Below, one piece after another: positions 1-11,866 of a stretch of 64,000 nucleotides of DNA. Each line of letters begins with the position of its first letter. The stretch's first letter is position 1. Position numbers and translations under genes: made by a program. Where the stretch lies: the NCBI RefSeq assembly GCF_037042905.1, contig NC_087249.1, forward strand, positions 11,528,001-11,592,000, in the 5' to 3' direction. The notes under the pieces are model-generated. The model was given only the letters and a program-made list of their open reading frames with translations, was not told where the DNA came from and did not search any database. This DNA comes from Lytechinus pictus (lineage: Eukaryota > Echinodermata > Echinoidea > Temnopleuroida > Toxopneustidae).

Positions 1-440
1 AGAAAAAATAATAAAAAATATTGGTGAAGGTTTGAAAAAAGTCCATCACAGACTTAAAAAGTTGTTTTTATTATAATTTGTGATGACATATGGTGCAGCT
101 GTATCATGAATTGAAAAAAAATCAATGAAATGTCATTTTCTCAAAAAAATGGAAATGGATTTTATTGTACCTTTAATCTATAAACAGAAAAATTATTTTA
201 CACCCTCTCCTGACTGAAAGAATTTTTAGTCATCATGAACCATTTATAAAAAAACTGATATTTTTTCATTTTATATTCCATAACATATGGGGCAGCTGCT
301 TGTATATATGGCATCTTTAATTCAAATCACTTTCTTAATCTTTAATGGATTTTCCTGAAGTCTTCATCAATATTTCTATTATATTGTTTGTGTTTTTACA
401 GCAAACTTTTTGTTGCGGTAAACTTCCCCTTTAAAAGGGG
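1..440. mobile_element. MITE-A copy 1 (left end cut by window edge)
   Basis: A short inverted-repeat element. The left arm (TTGGTGAAGGTTTG near 22, then TCCATCACAGACTT) is repeated in reverse complement at 335-440, ending in AACTTCCCCTTTAAAAGGGG. The same sequence recurs at 11867, 18673 and 20309, which defines the family. It has no coding capacity. The outermost left end lies outside the window. Confidence 0.7.
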
Positions 441-1221
441 AACAGAAAAAAGGTGGTCATTAGAAACATATGGCCTGTTGGCTATAGGCAGGTTCTACAA
501 CATTTTCTTCTCAAATGGGAAACAAATTTGGTGGCCACTCAAGACAGGTGGCTGCTATACTGTACATGCTTTTGGAAGGTTTTTTTTCTTTTTTTTTTAG
601 TATACAGACTATATTTAAATACAGATTTACATATGTTTTTATACACATTTGAATCTGTTGAAGTTCGTTATTGATTGCATATCATGAGGAAGGTTGTTCC
701 ACAATTTCGGTGCCATATTTCAAAACACCCTTTGACCAAACGTGTTGAATTTTACATGTAGGCCTATTTCAGAAAGAAGAAGCTTGGATTATGAACACAG
801 ATTTTGACTTGGGTCAATATTTCTGAATGAGATCTCAGAGGAAGCAGGGGCATTCCCATTAAGGCACATACACTGTAAAAACAATTGAGGGCCTATTTTT
901 TAAAGTCAGAATAGACGACAAATTTATTCTGTTACCAGCCAGATTGTGAAAAAAAGGGACGTATTAAACTCAACGTTAGGCCATTTTGAGACTTCATCCA
1001 AACTTCAATAGATTGGGCGAGAGTTTTCAAGAGCTGTCAGCACTCAGCGCTGACTATAAATAGTCGGGTCTGACAGTTTTGGTTCAAACCCTGGTTCAAG
1101 AAACACTAAGTTTCTTTCAATCACCTAGAGCATATATGTACATGTATATGTACATGTAGCTAGGAGACTAGGATTTGAAATACGGTCATATAGAGTGGAA
1201 ACAAAGATATAATTGAATATA
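441..1221. other. Unassigned intergenic DNA
   Basis: AT-rich sequence with only short chance reading frames. A B-box-like word (GGTTCAAACCC, about 1080) sits beside a small hairpin, but no cloverleaf can be drawn. Nothing else is recognised. Confidence 0.5.
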
Positions 1222-2186
1222 CAGTGTGTATCAAAAAAAAAGTTTACACTATGAAAAAGCCCTGGGAATTAAAAAGTATACAACATGTGGGTGATTTTTT
1301 CACATACATTCTTAGGTTTGGGTCTCATCTATCCAATGAAAGTAAAAGTTTTGACAGAATGCTACACTTGAGTGTAGCAATTTTTGTAAAGCTCGCAGAA
1401 ATCTGTTTGCGCAGAAATGCTTGTTTTCACGCTGTGTCAAGGGGAAAGGGCGAAATCAAATTTACCTTGCGAAATCTCTCATACATTTCCCTTGCACTTT
1501 TAGTCAATTGAAATAAAACGGATACATTCAAGCATTTTGTTACAATTTTGCCACCCAAATTGAAATTTCAACACTAAAGCACAACCTCTACCCTTTTTGT
1601 GCCAGCTGGATCTGAGGACATAACTAAATCTGAACAAAAGTTTATATCAGACATCTCCAGCATTTTTTCACTAAGTTTTTATCATCCAAAGTGTGTTTAC
1701 ATTTCATTTTTTATTTTATAATACTTGAACTCCACACCTTTTCCAAACTAGACAATGATTAACAAAATGAAAATCAAGCCTAAGCCATTTCAAGTAAATG
1801 ACAGCTCAGTGTAAAGCAAATATCGTCACGATCACACGATGGCCTCGGTGTGTGGGGGAGTGGGGTGGGGCGCAATGCACTCTTTGAAGTGTTTTGGGCA
1901 AGGAAACAAGTTAAAAAGGTAAAAGATATCTTCAAGTCAATTTTACTAGATAAATTCAACGTGTTCTTCATGATTAAGGTCTACTTTTATTCGCATAACT
2001 ATTTCAAAGTTCTGCGCAAATCATTTTTCACTAACTTTTCAAAAGTAAGTGGTGCTCACTCAAGCGGAAATATTTTTCGACAGTTATATCGTCGTTTGGT
2101 TTAATGGATCTGTACCAATGTTAAAATGTGGAAAAGTCTATTTTACAGGATTTTTTCTAAGTGTAAACTTTTTTTCATACGCACTG
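1222..2186. mobile_element. Non-autonomous Tc1/mariner-type element
   Basis: The ends are inverted copies, starting CAGTGTGTATC followed by an A-run and GTTTACACT. The right end is the reverse complement with CAGTGCGTATG. Both ends abut TA (1220-1221 and 2187-2188), the expected mariner target duplication. The 965 bp interior has only short open frames and no recognisable transposase, so it is read as a non-autonomous copy. The superfamily call rests on the TA sites and the CAGTG start. Confidence 0.65.
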
Positions 2187-2329
2187 TAGAGAAGGGGAGA
2201 GAAGATGATAATTTTTTAGATTTGAGCATATGATTCTCCAAACATCTACATGTAGGGGCGTGTGTAGCTCACTCTCGAGTCTGAATCTACCACTCATGTC
2301 TCAATGGTTACTGTCATAAATTCCAAGCA

Positions 2330-2583
2330 AGCTAATTAATTTTCTACTGTTTTTGTCATAATATGTATAGGCCTTATCCCCCCATTGTTATTTATTTATT
2401 ATTAATATACTATTTTTGTATTGCATATGTTATAATTGTGATTTATAATGTTCAAATTGTGAATGATAGCAGGGCTCCCTTGTAAAGATGGCCTCAGGCT
2501 TGAATGGAACTACCCTGCTTTTTATAAAGAAAACATGAATATTAAAGTAAATAATAAATAAATATTAAAATAAATAAATAAAT
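2330..2583 (+). repeat. LINE 3' end fragment
   Basis: The sequence contains a block resembling CR1/L2 3'-UTRs (a GGGCTCCCTTGTAAAGATGG region, then CTACCCTGC) and ends in an AAATAAATAA-type tail. It is 5' truncated, with no reading frame left. The family assignment is from general resemblance only. Confidence 0.5.
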
Positions 2584-2595
2584 GGTTCCCTGTAT

Positions 2596-2797
2596 AGGTT
2601 CCAAGACATTTGCTCGGGGACAATTGCTCCACTGTAATTTCCACTCATTAACGGTATGACTAACTTCAACCCTGGATTTAACACTAGTACACCCTATCCT
2701 ACAATGTATGTAAACCTAGCATAAAACCCTATTGCAACCCTGACCCAGACGGGACAAAGCCCGGAGCAATTGTCTCCGGAGCAAATATCATGTCACC
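2596..2797. mobile_element. 202 bp MITE with 8 bp target duplication
   Basis: Inverted ends share GACAT, TTGCTC and GACAATTGCTCC. The direct repeat CCCTGTAT occurs immediately outside both ends (2588-2595 and 2798-2805). An 8 bp duplication is typical of hAT elements, so a hAT-derived MITE is likely. It is non-coding. Confidence 0.6.
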
Positions 2798-2805
2798 CCC
2801 TGTAT

Positions 2806-3918
2806 GATCCAGTTTATATTAAGTTTAACCACATTTCTAAAAGTAAAACAGATCAGGCTTTTTCACTCACATCACTAAACATCAATGAAAAAAATTGTTC
2901 AACCCAGGATTAAAAAATAATTTCAATTAGATACTGTACACCCAAAAATTATTCAATTGGTACTAAAATCATACTCACCTGCTGTATATCATTAATTACT
3001 TGCCTTTGATCTATTCAAACAATAGAATATCTCGACCCTAGAAATACATGTAGCAAAACAACCTTCAAACCATATGTTTGCAATAGAAACCCTTCCTGAA
3101 TTTATAATGGTTATTCTAATTTCCTTACTTTGGTTTACGTCCTCTTTGATGGAAAATGAGGGAAAAAGTCACTTTAGAAAAAAAATACAGTACATGTACG
3201 GTGTGTTTGTCTGACCTTGCTTAGAAAAAATTTGAAAAAAAAAAGTTCAGCATGCTGGTTAATTAAACAAGAACTAGATAAAAGATTGATGCTTTCAATC
3301 ATCCAGGAATTTATTTTAAAAATTGTCAACTGAAATTATTTTACTTTAATATTTTCCATCATTTAAAAAAAAAATGGTCAAAAAGAGTTGTAAATCTCTT
3401 TCCATTTAAGCAGTAAATATTGTCAGTGTTTCTTCTGCAAATTGGAAAGGAATCAAGTATGTAACCTGGAAATGACAAGTAAATTTTATTTTCTATATTG
3501 GCCTACATCACAACTCTCTTGACACTGTATGGTTTCATAGAATTCACGCCAGATGGGTAGTATGTAAACTTATTGATGAAACCTGCTTATTTGAGTTTTT
3601 CTCAAGCAAGGTTGGCCAAATTATTTTAATAACTACTACAAAATCGGTCTACATGTATGATAACAATAACTACAAGGAGCTCGACTCAACTTAAGAATGG
3701 AATCTGTAGCAGTAGCATAATCATATGAAATTGGGTCTGTAATTATAGACTAGCTAAATTTCTGTGCATGTCACTGCTATATTTAGCCAAAGAAGAATGT
3801 GATGGAGATTTAGATATTTCAAGGAAATATGATTGAAACCTGACCTGTTGCTTCAGGTTCAGAACCTGCATGTGTACTGTATGTACATGTAGACCACGCT
3901 ACTGCCTTCATTGGGTTG
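2806..3918. other. Unassigned intergenic DNA
   Basis: AT-rich DNA with scattered TACATGTA words. No reading frame, splice pair or repeat could be supported. Confidence 0.4.
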
Positions 3919-3919
3919 A

Positions 3920-3950
3920 CCCCCCCCCCCCCCTAAGAAGGGGGGGGGGG
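3920..3950. repeat. C14-loop-G11 hairpin
   Basis: Fourteen C (3920-3933), a six-base loop, then eleven G (3940-3950). The strand can fold into a pure G:C stem, and either run could also form four-stranded structures with the G18 run at 4069. Confidence 0.85.
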
Positions 3951-4068
3951 AGAAGAAAGAAAGAAGAGAGATATTACAGTATTTCACATCTCAATTCTTG
4001 TTAGTTGTATGAAATCGATATAGGCCTAACAGTTTAATGAGACTGTCAGTTGACAGTCAGATGCAGAT

Positions 4069-4086
4069 GGGGGGGGGGGGGGGGGG
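4069..4086 (+). repeat. G18 homopolymer
   Basis: Eighteen consecutive G. Just upstream is a small palindrome (GACTGTCAGTTGACAGTC, about 4041). Confidence 0.9.
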
Positions 4087-4712
4087 TTCAAGGGGGATTC
4101 AAACTCACTATTTTTAGCTGCACTGTACATAGCCAACAAAAAACATGCTACGGGATGGATTTGAATCTGAGACATTTTCTGATTCATGGATCAATTATTC
4201 ACTAAATCAGAACCAGGCAAATGGACAAATCCAAGAGATCACTGCACTTTTCTTATATAACCATCATTCTTAGACTAACTTGGATGATGATACCTGTATC
4301 TACATGTATCTGACCATAGTCCATACTTCCTGCATGCATCAGACACAGTATACTGATTACAAAAATACTCATTATCAACACAAGCAAATAGAAATGACAA
4401 TACCCTATTTTATCATTGTTGTTGTTATATAACATGTACATACTGTATAAACTATACATGTCCTCTGAAACTGTCTCATTGTTAGAATAGTATAGGAATG
4501 CAAATGTGGTTCTATAAATCTCTTGAGTCTGTTGTGCATGCCAGTTTTTGTTTGTTTACTTTGATCTTCAAGAAAGGGGCATTTGCAATTGGTTGTGTGA
4601 AAATTCAGTTACAAAGCATTTTGGACATGTAACAATTTTGTAACAGTCCAGTAGCAAGTGTATGTAGAACGCATTGCCAATTTTGAAACCTCATATTTGC
4701 CTGTAATCTTCA
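4087..4712. other. Unassigned intergenic DNA
   Basis: AT-rich, no supported gene. The short open frames on both strands lack any protein-like composition. Confidence 0.4.
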
Positions 4713-5326
4713 CCCTTAAAGAGATGGTCCAGGCTGAAGATATTTGTATCTCAATAAATAGCGTAAAATTCACAGAGCAAAATGCTGAAAACTTGATCAA
4801 AATCGGATAACAAATAACAAAGATATTGAATTTTAAAGATTTGCATTTTCTGGTGAAACAGTTCTAGGCATGTCTTTATGAATATTCATTAGGTGGGCTG
4901 ATGATGTCATATCCCCACTTGTTCTTTTGTATTTTATTACATGAAATTAGGTTTATTCAAAAAATTTCTACCAAGAACTACATGTAAAACAATTGGATTG
5001 ACAAGTGATTAAGTGCATTTAATAGCCATTTATTGCTGCAACGTATTTCATCATAATGGAGACACATCATTTACACATGTACAGTATGAGAAAATGAAAC
5101 ATTTATTATTTCATGTACATGTAATAACATAATAAAAAGGAAAGTGGAGATGTGACATCATCAGCCCACCTAACAAATAATCATGATGATTGTTTTTTGA
5201 CAAAGTTTAAAATTCAAGAACTTTGTTTTTTTATCTGATTTTGATGAAATTTTCAGCATTTTGCTCTGTGAATTCTACTCTATTTAATTAGATATAAATA
5301 TTTACAGCCTGGACCATCCCTTTACA
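4713..5326. mobile_element. MITE-B copy 1
   Basis: A palindromic element. The left end (TTAAAGAGATGGTCCAGGCTG) returns at the right as CAGCCTGGACCATCCCTTTA. Similarity extends inward for over 100 bp on each side, including CACAGAGCAAAATGCTGAAAA. The middle carries a second inverted block (GTGGGCTGATGATGTCAT and its complement). A related copy lies at 21318-21876. It has no coding content. Confidence 0.75.
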
Positions 5327-6766
5327 GTTCAGCGAAACCTTTCACAGTATCCAGATCAAGGAACTACTCATGTTTCATGGGTATGGCTGTCCAAAGGCCG
5401 TTTTCAAATACCAAGTACATTTTTATAAGCATGTTGCACTATAGGCTAAAGACAAACTACATACATGTAGCTTGTGCCTAGTAAATGAGAACACACTTTT
5501 GATCAAAAACGAAATGTCAGGAAACACATATCTCTCAACAGGTAGGATCTGAATCTGTTTTCTGCTACCAGCCTGGTCAAACTTATGCCAGGTTTGCACA
5601 TACTGCTGCTAGCCAGTCACCGAGCGTGAGTCTACTACCAGGCCATAATACTACTATGGTAAAGTCAAAATGAGGTGGATGAACCACAGTGCAAACCTTT
5701 ATTCAAGTGGGCAATGCACACTCAAGCATGAATACTTTGCCAACTTTTTGGTGCCATTTGAAAGTTCAGTGTACAGGCTTTCGATACGTAAGTCTTTCCC
5801 CCATAGTAATACAGTATATCATTTTTAGTGGGTAACCATTTCAAAAGTGTACATAGTTTTTTTCTAATGATGCACTGCAGTTTATACCTTATCCCCTCTA
5901 ATTTCATTCTGACCTGTGTAATGTTTTCATACATGTACATGTATGCTAGTCTTCAGGCACAGACCCTGATTGAAACTTTGATCAACAAGTGTGTCTCCAT
6001 GCAAAGACTAGCACATACAAAACTTGCTGTTCCTGAACGAGAGGGCCTTCAGCACACAAGGCATGAGTAGGCTGCAATTCAGACCCTTTATTCGAGTGAA
6101 GGGTTTGCCCAGCAGACTACATGTATGCCACCATGGACAATATAACAGAATTTTTTAGAGGCTCGAATAATGTAAAGAAAGGTAATTTCTTACTCAAGTG
6201 CACCCAGTCAAAACAATCAAATGTTCAACTTGACTAATGTTGCTACCAATAATAGATGTTTACAGTACATGATCAAAGCATAAATGAAATCAATATGGAA
6301 TAAATTTCTTTAACTGTCTGTTAAACATCTACTTGTACATCACAATCCTCTACTTCCATCAAGTACAGGCATGCTTCCAGGATTTTTATAACGGGGTCAA
6401 TTTTGTCCCAACAAAATCTGACAAGCAATTTTACGGGGTGTGCCCGGACTGCCCACTATTGGTGCCCGCACTTTCCCTCCCCCCCCCCCCCCCCCCCGAT
6501 CTGTGCCTGATGCACATCCCTCTTGTAGACTAGAGTATTGTTGTACTTGTCTATTTTGTCTGTTGAGTCTATACCGTATGCAACATACAACACACACTCC
6601 AAAAAGTCATATCACTTTATAGTCACACAAAAAAACACTTAAAATTCCATTCATTTGTAATTTGTTTTCCATGGGTCTTTTGGGAAGATTTTATTCACTG
6701 TTATTTTTTGCTTATTTTGTGGAGGCCCTGTAAATGATCGCAAGTCAAAATGAAGGGCTCCACAAC
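5327..6766. other. Unassigned intergenic DNA
   Basis: No supported gene. It contains a C-run at 6480-6497 and TACATGTA-rich patches. Short open frames at 5722-6070 overlap on both strands and look like chance. Confidence 0.4.
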
Positions 6767-6863
6767 CTCGGGATCATAATCATTAAAGCACAAAATAATT
6801 AATTCAATCATTCAAAACACCAATAAACTAACTAACCAATCTACAAGAAGTATGTTATTTCCA
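6767..6863 (+). repeat. 97 bp direct repeat, copy 1
   Basis: Nearly identical to 7069-7165 (two or so mismatches), 302 bp downstream in the same orientation. It starts CTCGGGATCATAATC and ends TATGTTATTTCCA. Confidence 0.85.
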
Positions 6864-7068
6864 TTTGATCGCTAAATCAATAAAATCAGGCTGGGTATGA
6901 AAGAGTAAATCTTCAGTTTGTCTGGGCCTGAGACTGAGTACCGTACCGCATAACTGGGATCGGACACTCAACGGGATCTCGGGGGTGTGGCACGACCGGA
7001 GTGCTCGGCGACTGGAGCCCAGCCTCTGCATGCTCACCCGGCCCAGCACATACACCAGTCCAGGGCAG
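6864..7068. other. GC-rich insert between direct repeats
   Basis: A 205 bp spacer, distinctly richer in G+C than its surroundings (about 6940-7060), lies between the two 97 bp repeats. No protein or RNA family is recognised. Confidence 0.5.
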
Positions 7069-7165
7069 CTCGGGATCATAATCATTAAAGAGCAAAATAA
7101 TTAATTCAATCATTCAAAACACCAATAAACTAACTTACCAATCTACAAGAAGTATGTTATTTCCA
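7069..7165 (+). repeat. 97 bp direct repeat, copy 2
   Basis: Second copy of the repeat at 6767-6863. The pair either records a local tandem duplication of about 302 bp or flanks an insertion. Confidence 0.85.
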
Positions 7166-7867
7166 AACTGCAGATCTAACGAAGTACAGTAGCTGTTTCG
7201 GGGGTACTTGAACTTCGGAAGTTAGTGGGCTAATTGTGTGGGTATCATTGGCCTGTCCACGTCCATGCATACGTACCGTACGCTGCCCAATCGTCGCTCA
7301 GTTTACGTATTTTCCTTTATGTTTCATTCAATTAGCTACGATATGCTTACTTCCATATGTCATCTGAAAGCGAAAATACTGGAAAATCGTTTCATAGGAT
7401 AATAACTATATGTCTTAGAAGCCCCGCTGCGTAATTCGCCGTTTTTGGCACCCCTTGCGCCTGCCCAATTGCCGCTCACCATTGCCCTAACTCCGCTCGC
7501 TTAGCGCGCGCATTCATACATGTAGGTTATAAGGCCTGATACTGTCTAACTCTTTTTTCTACCCTTTTTTCTTGCACTTCTGAGTGAGAAAGTGTGTAAT
7601 TTTGTTGTGATTAAATGTATTGTTTACAAGTTTTATAGTACTATACACTGTATAAAATGTTTCTTTCGCCAAGTGCAATTATTTTTAGGGCCTCAAACTT
7701 TTTGTTACTGATCAGCTACGCCTATATATCGGTTTTTTTTATCCTCCAAACTTTATTCCGTATTTTTTATAAAATACATATTTTCAAAAAACCTTTCCCG
7801 ACAAACTTTTAACTGATTTCAATTGTCTAATAATATGAATATGATTCTAATCCATTCATGAATTTTA

Positions 7868-8118
7868 TGAGTATATTATTATTTATTTATTTATTTCGGA
7901 AATGAAAAGTATATGAAATTGGAACAATTAATGTAATACAACATTAACAGAGTATATAGATTGAGCACCCACTGGGTCAAATAAATTACGGTTGTCACAA
8001 TAAAGACCATGACCCTAACCAGTGCTATAATAAGGGTGCTTACAAAAAATCGGAAGCGGATAAACGAGTCAGCATGAACAAAAATGTTTAAAGAACAATA
8101 TATATAATAGAATAACAT
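7868..8118 (-). repeat. LINE 3' end fragment, minus strand
   Basis: Read on the minus strand, this AT-rich stretch ends in an AAATAAATAAATAAT tail like the 3' end of a non-LTR retrotransposon. The 75-codon open frame inside it is not protein-like. It lies within the TIR-bounded block. Confidence 0.4.
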
Positions 8119-8339
8119 GCTTGATATAGTTAAGTTAACTTAATTAACTTAAAATATCAATATTGATGAATTTACATTCTTATAAATAAAACGCTCTAAA
8201 ACTCTTTTAGCACATTCGCCATTCAAAGTAATCATTTTCGCCACTCATCCAACTTGAGTGCCCCCCCCCCCTGTCGTCCCTTCCGCTCATCGCCCCCAGA
8301 TGCCATTGGCCATTGATTTCCATTATTATTTTTTTTTAT

Positions 8340-8870
8340 TAGAAATAATTATTTGCATCCTCCTTCAGGTTCTAATTCAAATTTGTTGCTTTTACACTAT
8401 CTTGACTCATTATTTATCAAGTATATGTATTCGTGTATCCCACTTTTTTGTTTACTCTTTACTTTTTCTTGTCGTATTGATATTTTATGGGACTCTCACT
8501 GCATAATTCTTCGGAGCCTTCAACCAACAAGCTTTGCTTTTACTTTTAGCTCCCTCATATCCACATCTTTCATTTTCTTTCTTTGTCATAATTTTAGAAC
8601 CAATTACAAGAATACATTCTAGTACTTTTTTCTATTGTTATATTATGTACACATTTCATATTTTTACGATGTTTATTTATGCTTATCTATGAAAACTTGT
8701 AGGCCTATTGTATAATATTATTGTTTGTATTGAATTGTTGATTTTTGAAAATGTGAAATGTTGATGTGCATAAACCTTGAACCCTGAACTCCGATAATAT
8801 TTTTGGGGGGATTCCCTTATATTGACTTTCATTAAAAAAAAGCTCATCTTGAAAAACAACAATAAATATT
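8340..8870 (+). repeat. Possible LINE 3'-UTR remnant
   Basis: T-rich sequence containing a block (AACAAGCTTTGC, then TTTTAGCTCCCTCAT) resembling 22900-22975 and 50150-50200, which both look like the 3'-UTR of one LINE family. No reverse-transcriptase frame remains. Confidence 0.3.
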
Positions 8871-10316
8871 TAATCACCTCGCTGGTTTAAGTTCATATTC
8901 GAACTTCCGTCAATAATAGGAGAGGGGAAAAGGCACTCAAGAAAATTCTATTTGTTCAAAATAAATTTAATTCAATTTAAATCCTGTTCCGTTTTCAAAC
9001 AAAACACAATTAAAAAAAGGAAATCTCTAGAAACATGACAAAGTTTTATCTATTCAAATCAATCAGGAAACTACTGACCGAGTTCAAAAGGCCTATATAG
9101 GCCCATTAGTGGGAGATTTTTTCTTATTTATTCATTTAAATTCTTTATTTTATTTAGATTTATAGATATGAATCAGATAGGCATGCATATAATGCGTATG
9201 GGCCTACCATAAAATATATGTATCATTAGGCTCATAAGTTATCACATATAGGCCTAATTACACATCTATTTCCATCATTCCAATTAAATTATCCCCAAAT
9301 GTCATACTCTGAGTAAATAATATTGGTAATCATCAAAATATGAATACGCCACATAAAAAAACCAGTATTACGATCGATAATAGCCTAGAAGACATGCCAG
9401 CCTGCCAGGGGCCGCGGAACCGGGGGAGGGGCTTTACCCCAGAACAAAAAAAAACTATCCCTATATCTCTAAGTTGTTTGTACGTCGGTATTTAGTGATA
9501 AACATCGAAGTCTCATTTTTTAGCATTGATGACCCTACGATTCGTTATAGAGCAAGATAATTTCTGTAAAACTTTTTCCCAAACACTTTGGGCCGGGACA
9601 ATGATTACAATTAAATCTCGAAATATTTCTGGTGAACAGTGACAAACTCTTTTGATCATCTTTCAACATTTCTGTAAACGTCAGCTTATCTGCCTGCTCC
9701 ATGATAAATCGTTGACGACCGAGGGGCTTTTATTTGCCGTCACCCTCAGCTAAAGGGAGAAAGAGGGGGAGATAGAGAAGAAATCATAGGAGAAGTGAAA
9801 GAGGAAAATGTAAAAGAGTATAAAGAAGAAAAAATGGCCGCGTCGCAAAAAAGACAACGGAAGAGGTATCAATCAAGGCCGGAATAGGAAAATAATGAAA
9901 TGAACAAAAAATATTAAGAGGAAGGAAAATAAAAGGAAGATAGAAGACAAGACGAAAATGAGAGTTGGGGGACCGACAAATACCTGTACCCTTCATTTAG
10001 AACAAAATAACTATTCAGCCTGCGCTTCGCACCCGCATTGCCCGTTTGTTTCATTATTCATGTCTTGTTTTCAAGTCATTCTCGGTTTGTAACATAAAAC
10101 ATCATTACAAAAGTGCTTAAAATGTCTCGTTTTTTTCTCTGAATCAGGGGCGGAAATCTCTCCCAAAAAGTAGGGGGGGGGGCAAGGGGCTGGAAAATTT
10201 GACAAGCAAAAAATTATGAATTATGACCTGAAATAAATTCAGACATTCCTACATTGTTTACACTTAATTTTCATCTCATATTAAATTCACGAGTTGAATT
10301 AGTAAAGTAATCAGGC
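8871..10316. other. Interior of TIR-bounded block, no gene seen
   Basis: AT-rich, with a purine-rich segment at 9750-9960 and a GCCGCGGAACCGGGGGAGGG patch near 9410 that resembles sequence at 22140. No supported coding region. Confidence 0.4.
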
Positions 10317-10330
10317 GTTACCATGGCAAC
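10317..10330. promoter_or_regulatory. RFX X-box-like palindrome 1
   Basis: GTTACCATGGCAAC fits the palindromic X-box consensus bound by RFX factors. It is one of three such sites within 654 bp. Confidence 0.45.
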
Positions 10331-10499
10331 ATACCATTATCATGCATTCAAATGAACTTATATCCATGCAGAACACTCTGTTGTTTTCGATATTTAATTC
10401 AAACGAATTGGTCAAACCTATATAGATTTTGGCATTTTCATTGTCATTTTCCACCATTCATCTTTTCCCACCATAATGTTGATTTTATGATGGCAATTC

Positions 10500-10640
10500 A
10501 ATAAATGCCCCCAACGTCATTGGCCAAAGTTCCGTCATTGACCTTAAATTACCTGTGACCGTGGCATGACCTGAAACTCACTATAGGATTTTCACTGACT
10601 CCCTTATTTCGAAGTTTCATGATAGTTATAAAAACCTGTA
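10500..10640 (-). repeat. Degenerate single unit of the GTCTC-element repeat
   Basis: CCCCCAACGTCATTGGCC, then CATTGACCTTAAAT and CATGACCTGAAACTC, follow the order of the ~163 bp unit found at 45.5, 58.2 and 63.0 kb, read on the minus strand. It is heavily diverged. Confidence 0.55.
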
Positions 10641-10799
10641 GGCCTATTTCAAACTTATGATTACATTTCACAAACTTATCCTGTTTTAAGATTTCAATGT
10701 TTACGAAGCCGCCCGCGCGGCGCCGTCGGAAAAAGCGGCGCCCTGCATGTCTCTGCAGGCAATCAAGACAATTGTATTTTTCTGCGGGAAAGATAAGCC

Positions 10800-10813
10800 G
10801 TTACCATGGCAAT
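10800..10813. promoter_or_regulatory. RFX X-box-like palindrome 2
   Basis: GTTACCATGGCAAT, one base off the palindromic X-box. It follows a GC-rich patch (10711-10745). Confidence 0.4.
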
Positions 10814-10956
10814 GGATCTTTTGCAAATACTTTGATGACTTGATAGGCCTATATCTAGAAATTGAATTTGGAAGGCTTAAGAATGATAGATTGGACCATT
10901 TAAATTGACAGGGTAATGTGCCATATATATAGGCTCAATATAAAACATATTAATCA

Positions 10957-10970
10957 GTTGCCATGGCAAC
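10957..10970. promoter_or_regulatory. RFX X-box-like palindrome 3
   Basis: GTTGCCATGGCAAC is the perfect palindromic X-box. No supported gene starts nearby, so regulatory use is unproven. Confidence 0.45.
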
Positions 10971-11612
10971 GGCGGAAGGAGGCAATAATGAAACTGGCAA
11001 CAAGCGGATTCATGTTCAGCACCATCAAAATAGAGGAAATGACACAAAAAATCAGATTCTAAAGAAAAGTCTACTTGAAAAATTATGACAATTCCGTTTA
11101 GGCCCTATACTCTTACAATGATTATCATACACAATCAGGGTGAGCGGAGTTAGGGCAGGCTGCTATCTCAAGGTATGCCCTCGCTAATTCATTCACACAA
11201 CAAATATTCATTCTAGAAAAATTTGTCATGACGACATATCAGGACCTCCCGCACCTACGACTCTCACATTTTCATTCATCATATAAAAATATAACATTTT
11301 TCACTGTTTTTAGGAGTTTTTAAAGTGATTGAAAAAAAACGTAATTTGGTGCAGTTGCGGTACAGTTGATCGAAGTTCAAACAGTTATCGGGTTACTTTA
11401 CATTTAAAGCAGTATTTCACGATGATTTATTAAGGGATTGATTTTATTTTTCCACACTTTGTTTTTTCATGTAACGGTCTCCTCTTGGGTGCTTAATTAT
11501 GCGAGTATACTAAACAATAAGGAATTTGGGACGAATTTAAAATGATAATCATAATAAGCAGCGTGCGCATCGCGCTTGTGAGGGTGAGCGAGAATTGGGC
11601 AGCGTACGGTAC

Positions 11613-11866
11613 ATACGATGTACGGTACCGGTACTAGCTACCGGTATGTGTTTCCGATCTTTGGCTTTGGTCTTTGGTTGACCGGCCGAATTGTTTACAA
11701 ACAGATCGTATTCATTACTATACTTTTGATTGGTATCTGGAAAAAAAATGCATCATTGTGCGTTGTATTCTGATATACCTTTAAAAGGATATTATTAATT
11801 CCATAAAACAAATTTGGAAAATCTATTGGTCCTAATTAACATAAATCATATCTCATCATATTTGTT
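11613..11866. other. Unassigned spacer
   Basis: Contains GTACGGTACCGGTAC-type short palindromes at 11628-11645. Nothing else is recognised. Confidence 0.4.

Larger units (their letters stand above)
7273..11612. mobile_element. Candidate 4.3 kb TIR-bounded element
   Basis: The left end GTACCGTACGCTGCCCAAT (from 7273) is matched exactly in reverse complement at 11594-11612. After two mismatched positions a further 7 bp agree (TCGCTCA). ATAC flanks both ends (7269-7272 and 11613-11616), a possible 4 bp target duplication. A variant word near TGCCCAATTGCCGCTCACC recurs inside both ends (7464, 7484 and, inverted, about 11143). No transposase frame is seen, and the interior holds older repeats, so it could be a composite non-autonomous element or a chance pairing of two small repeats. 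Confidence 0.4.

Noticed and set aside
1021..1110. tRNA-like B-box GGTTCAAACCC
   Set aside because: No acceptor, D or anticodon stems can be drawn around it, and the A-box is missing.
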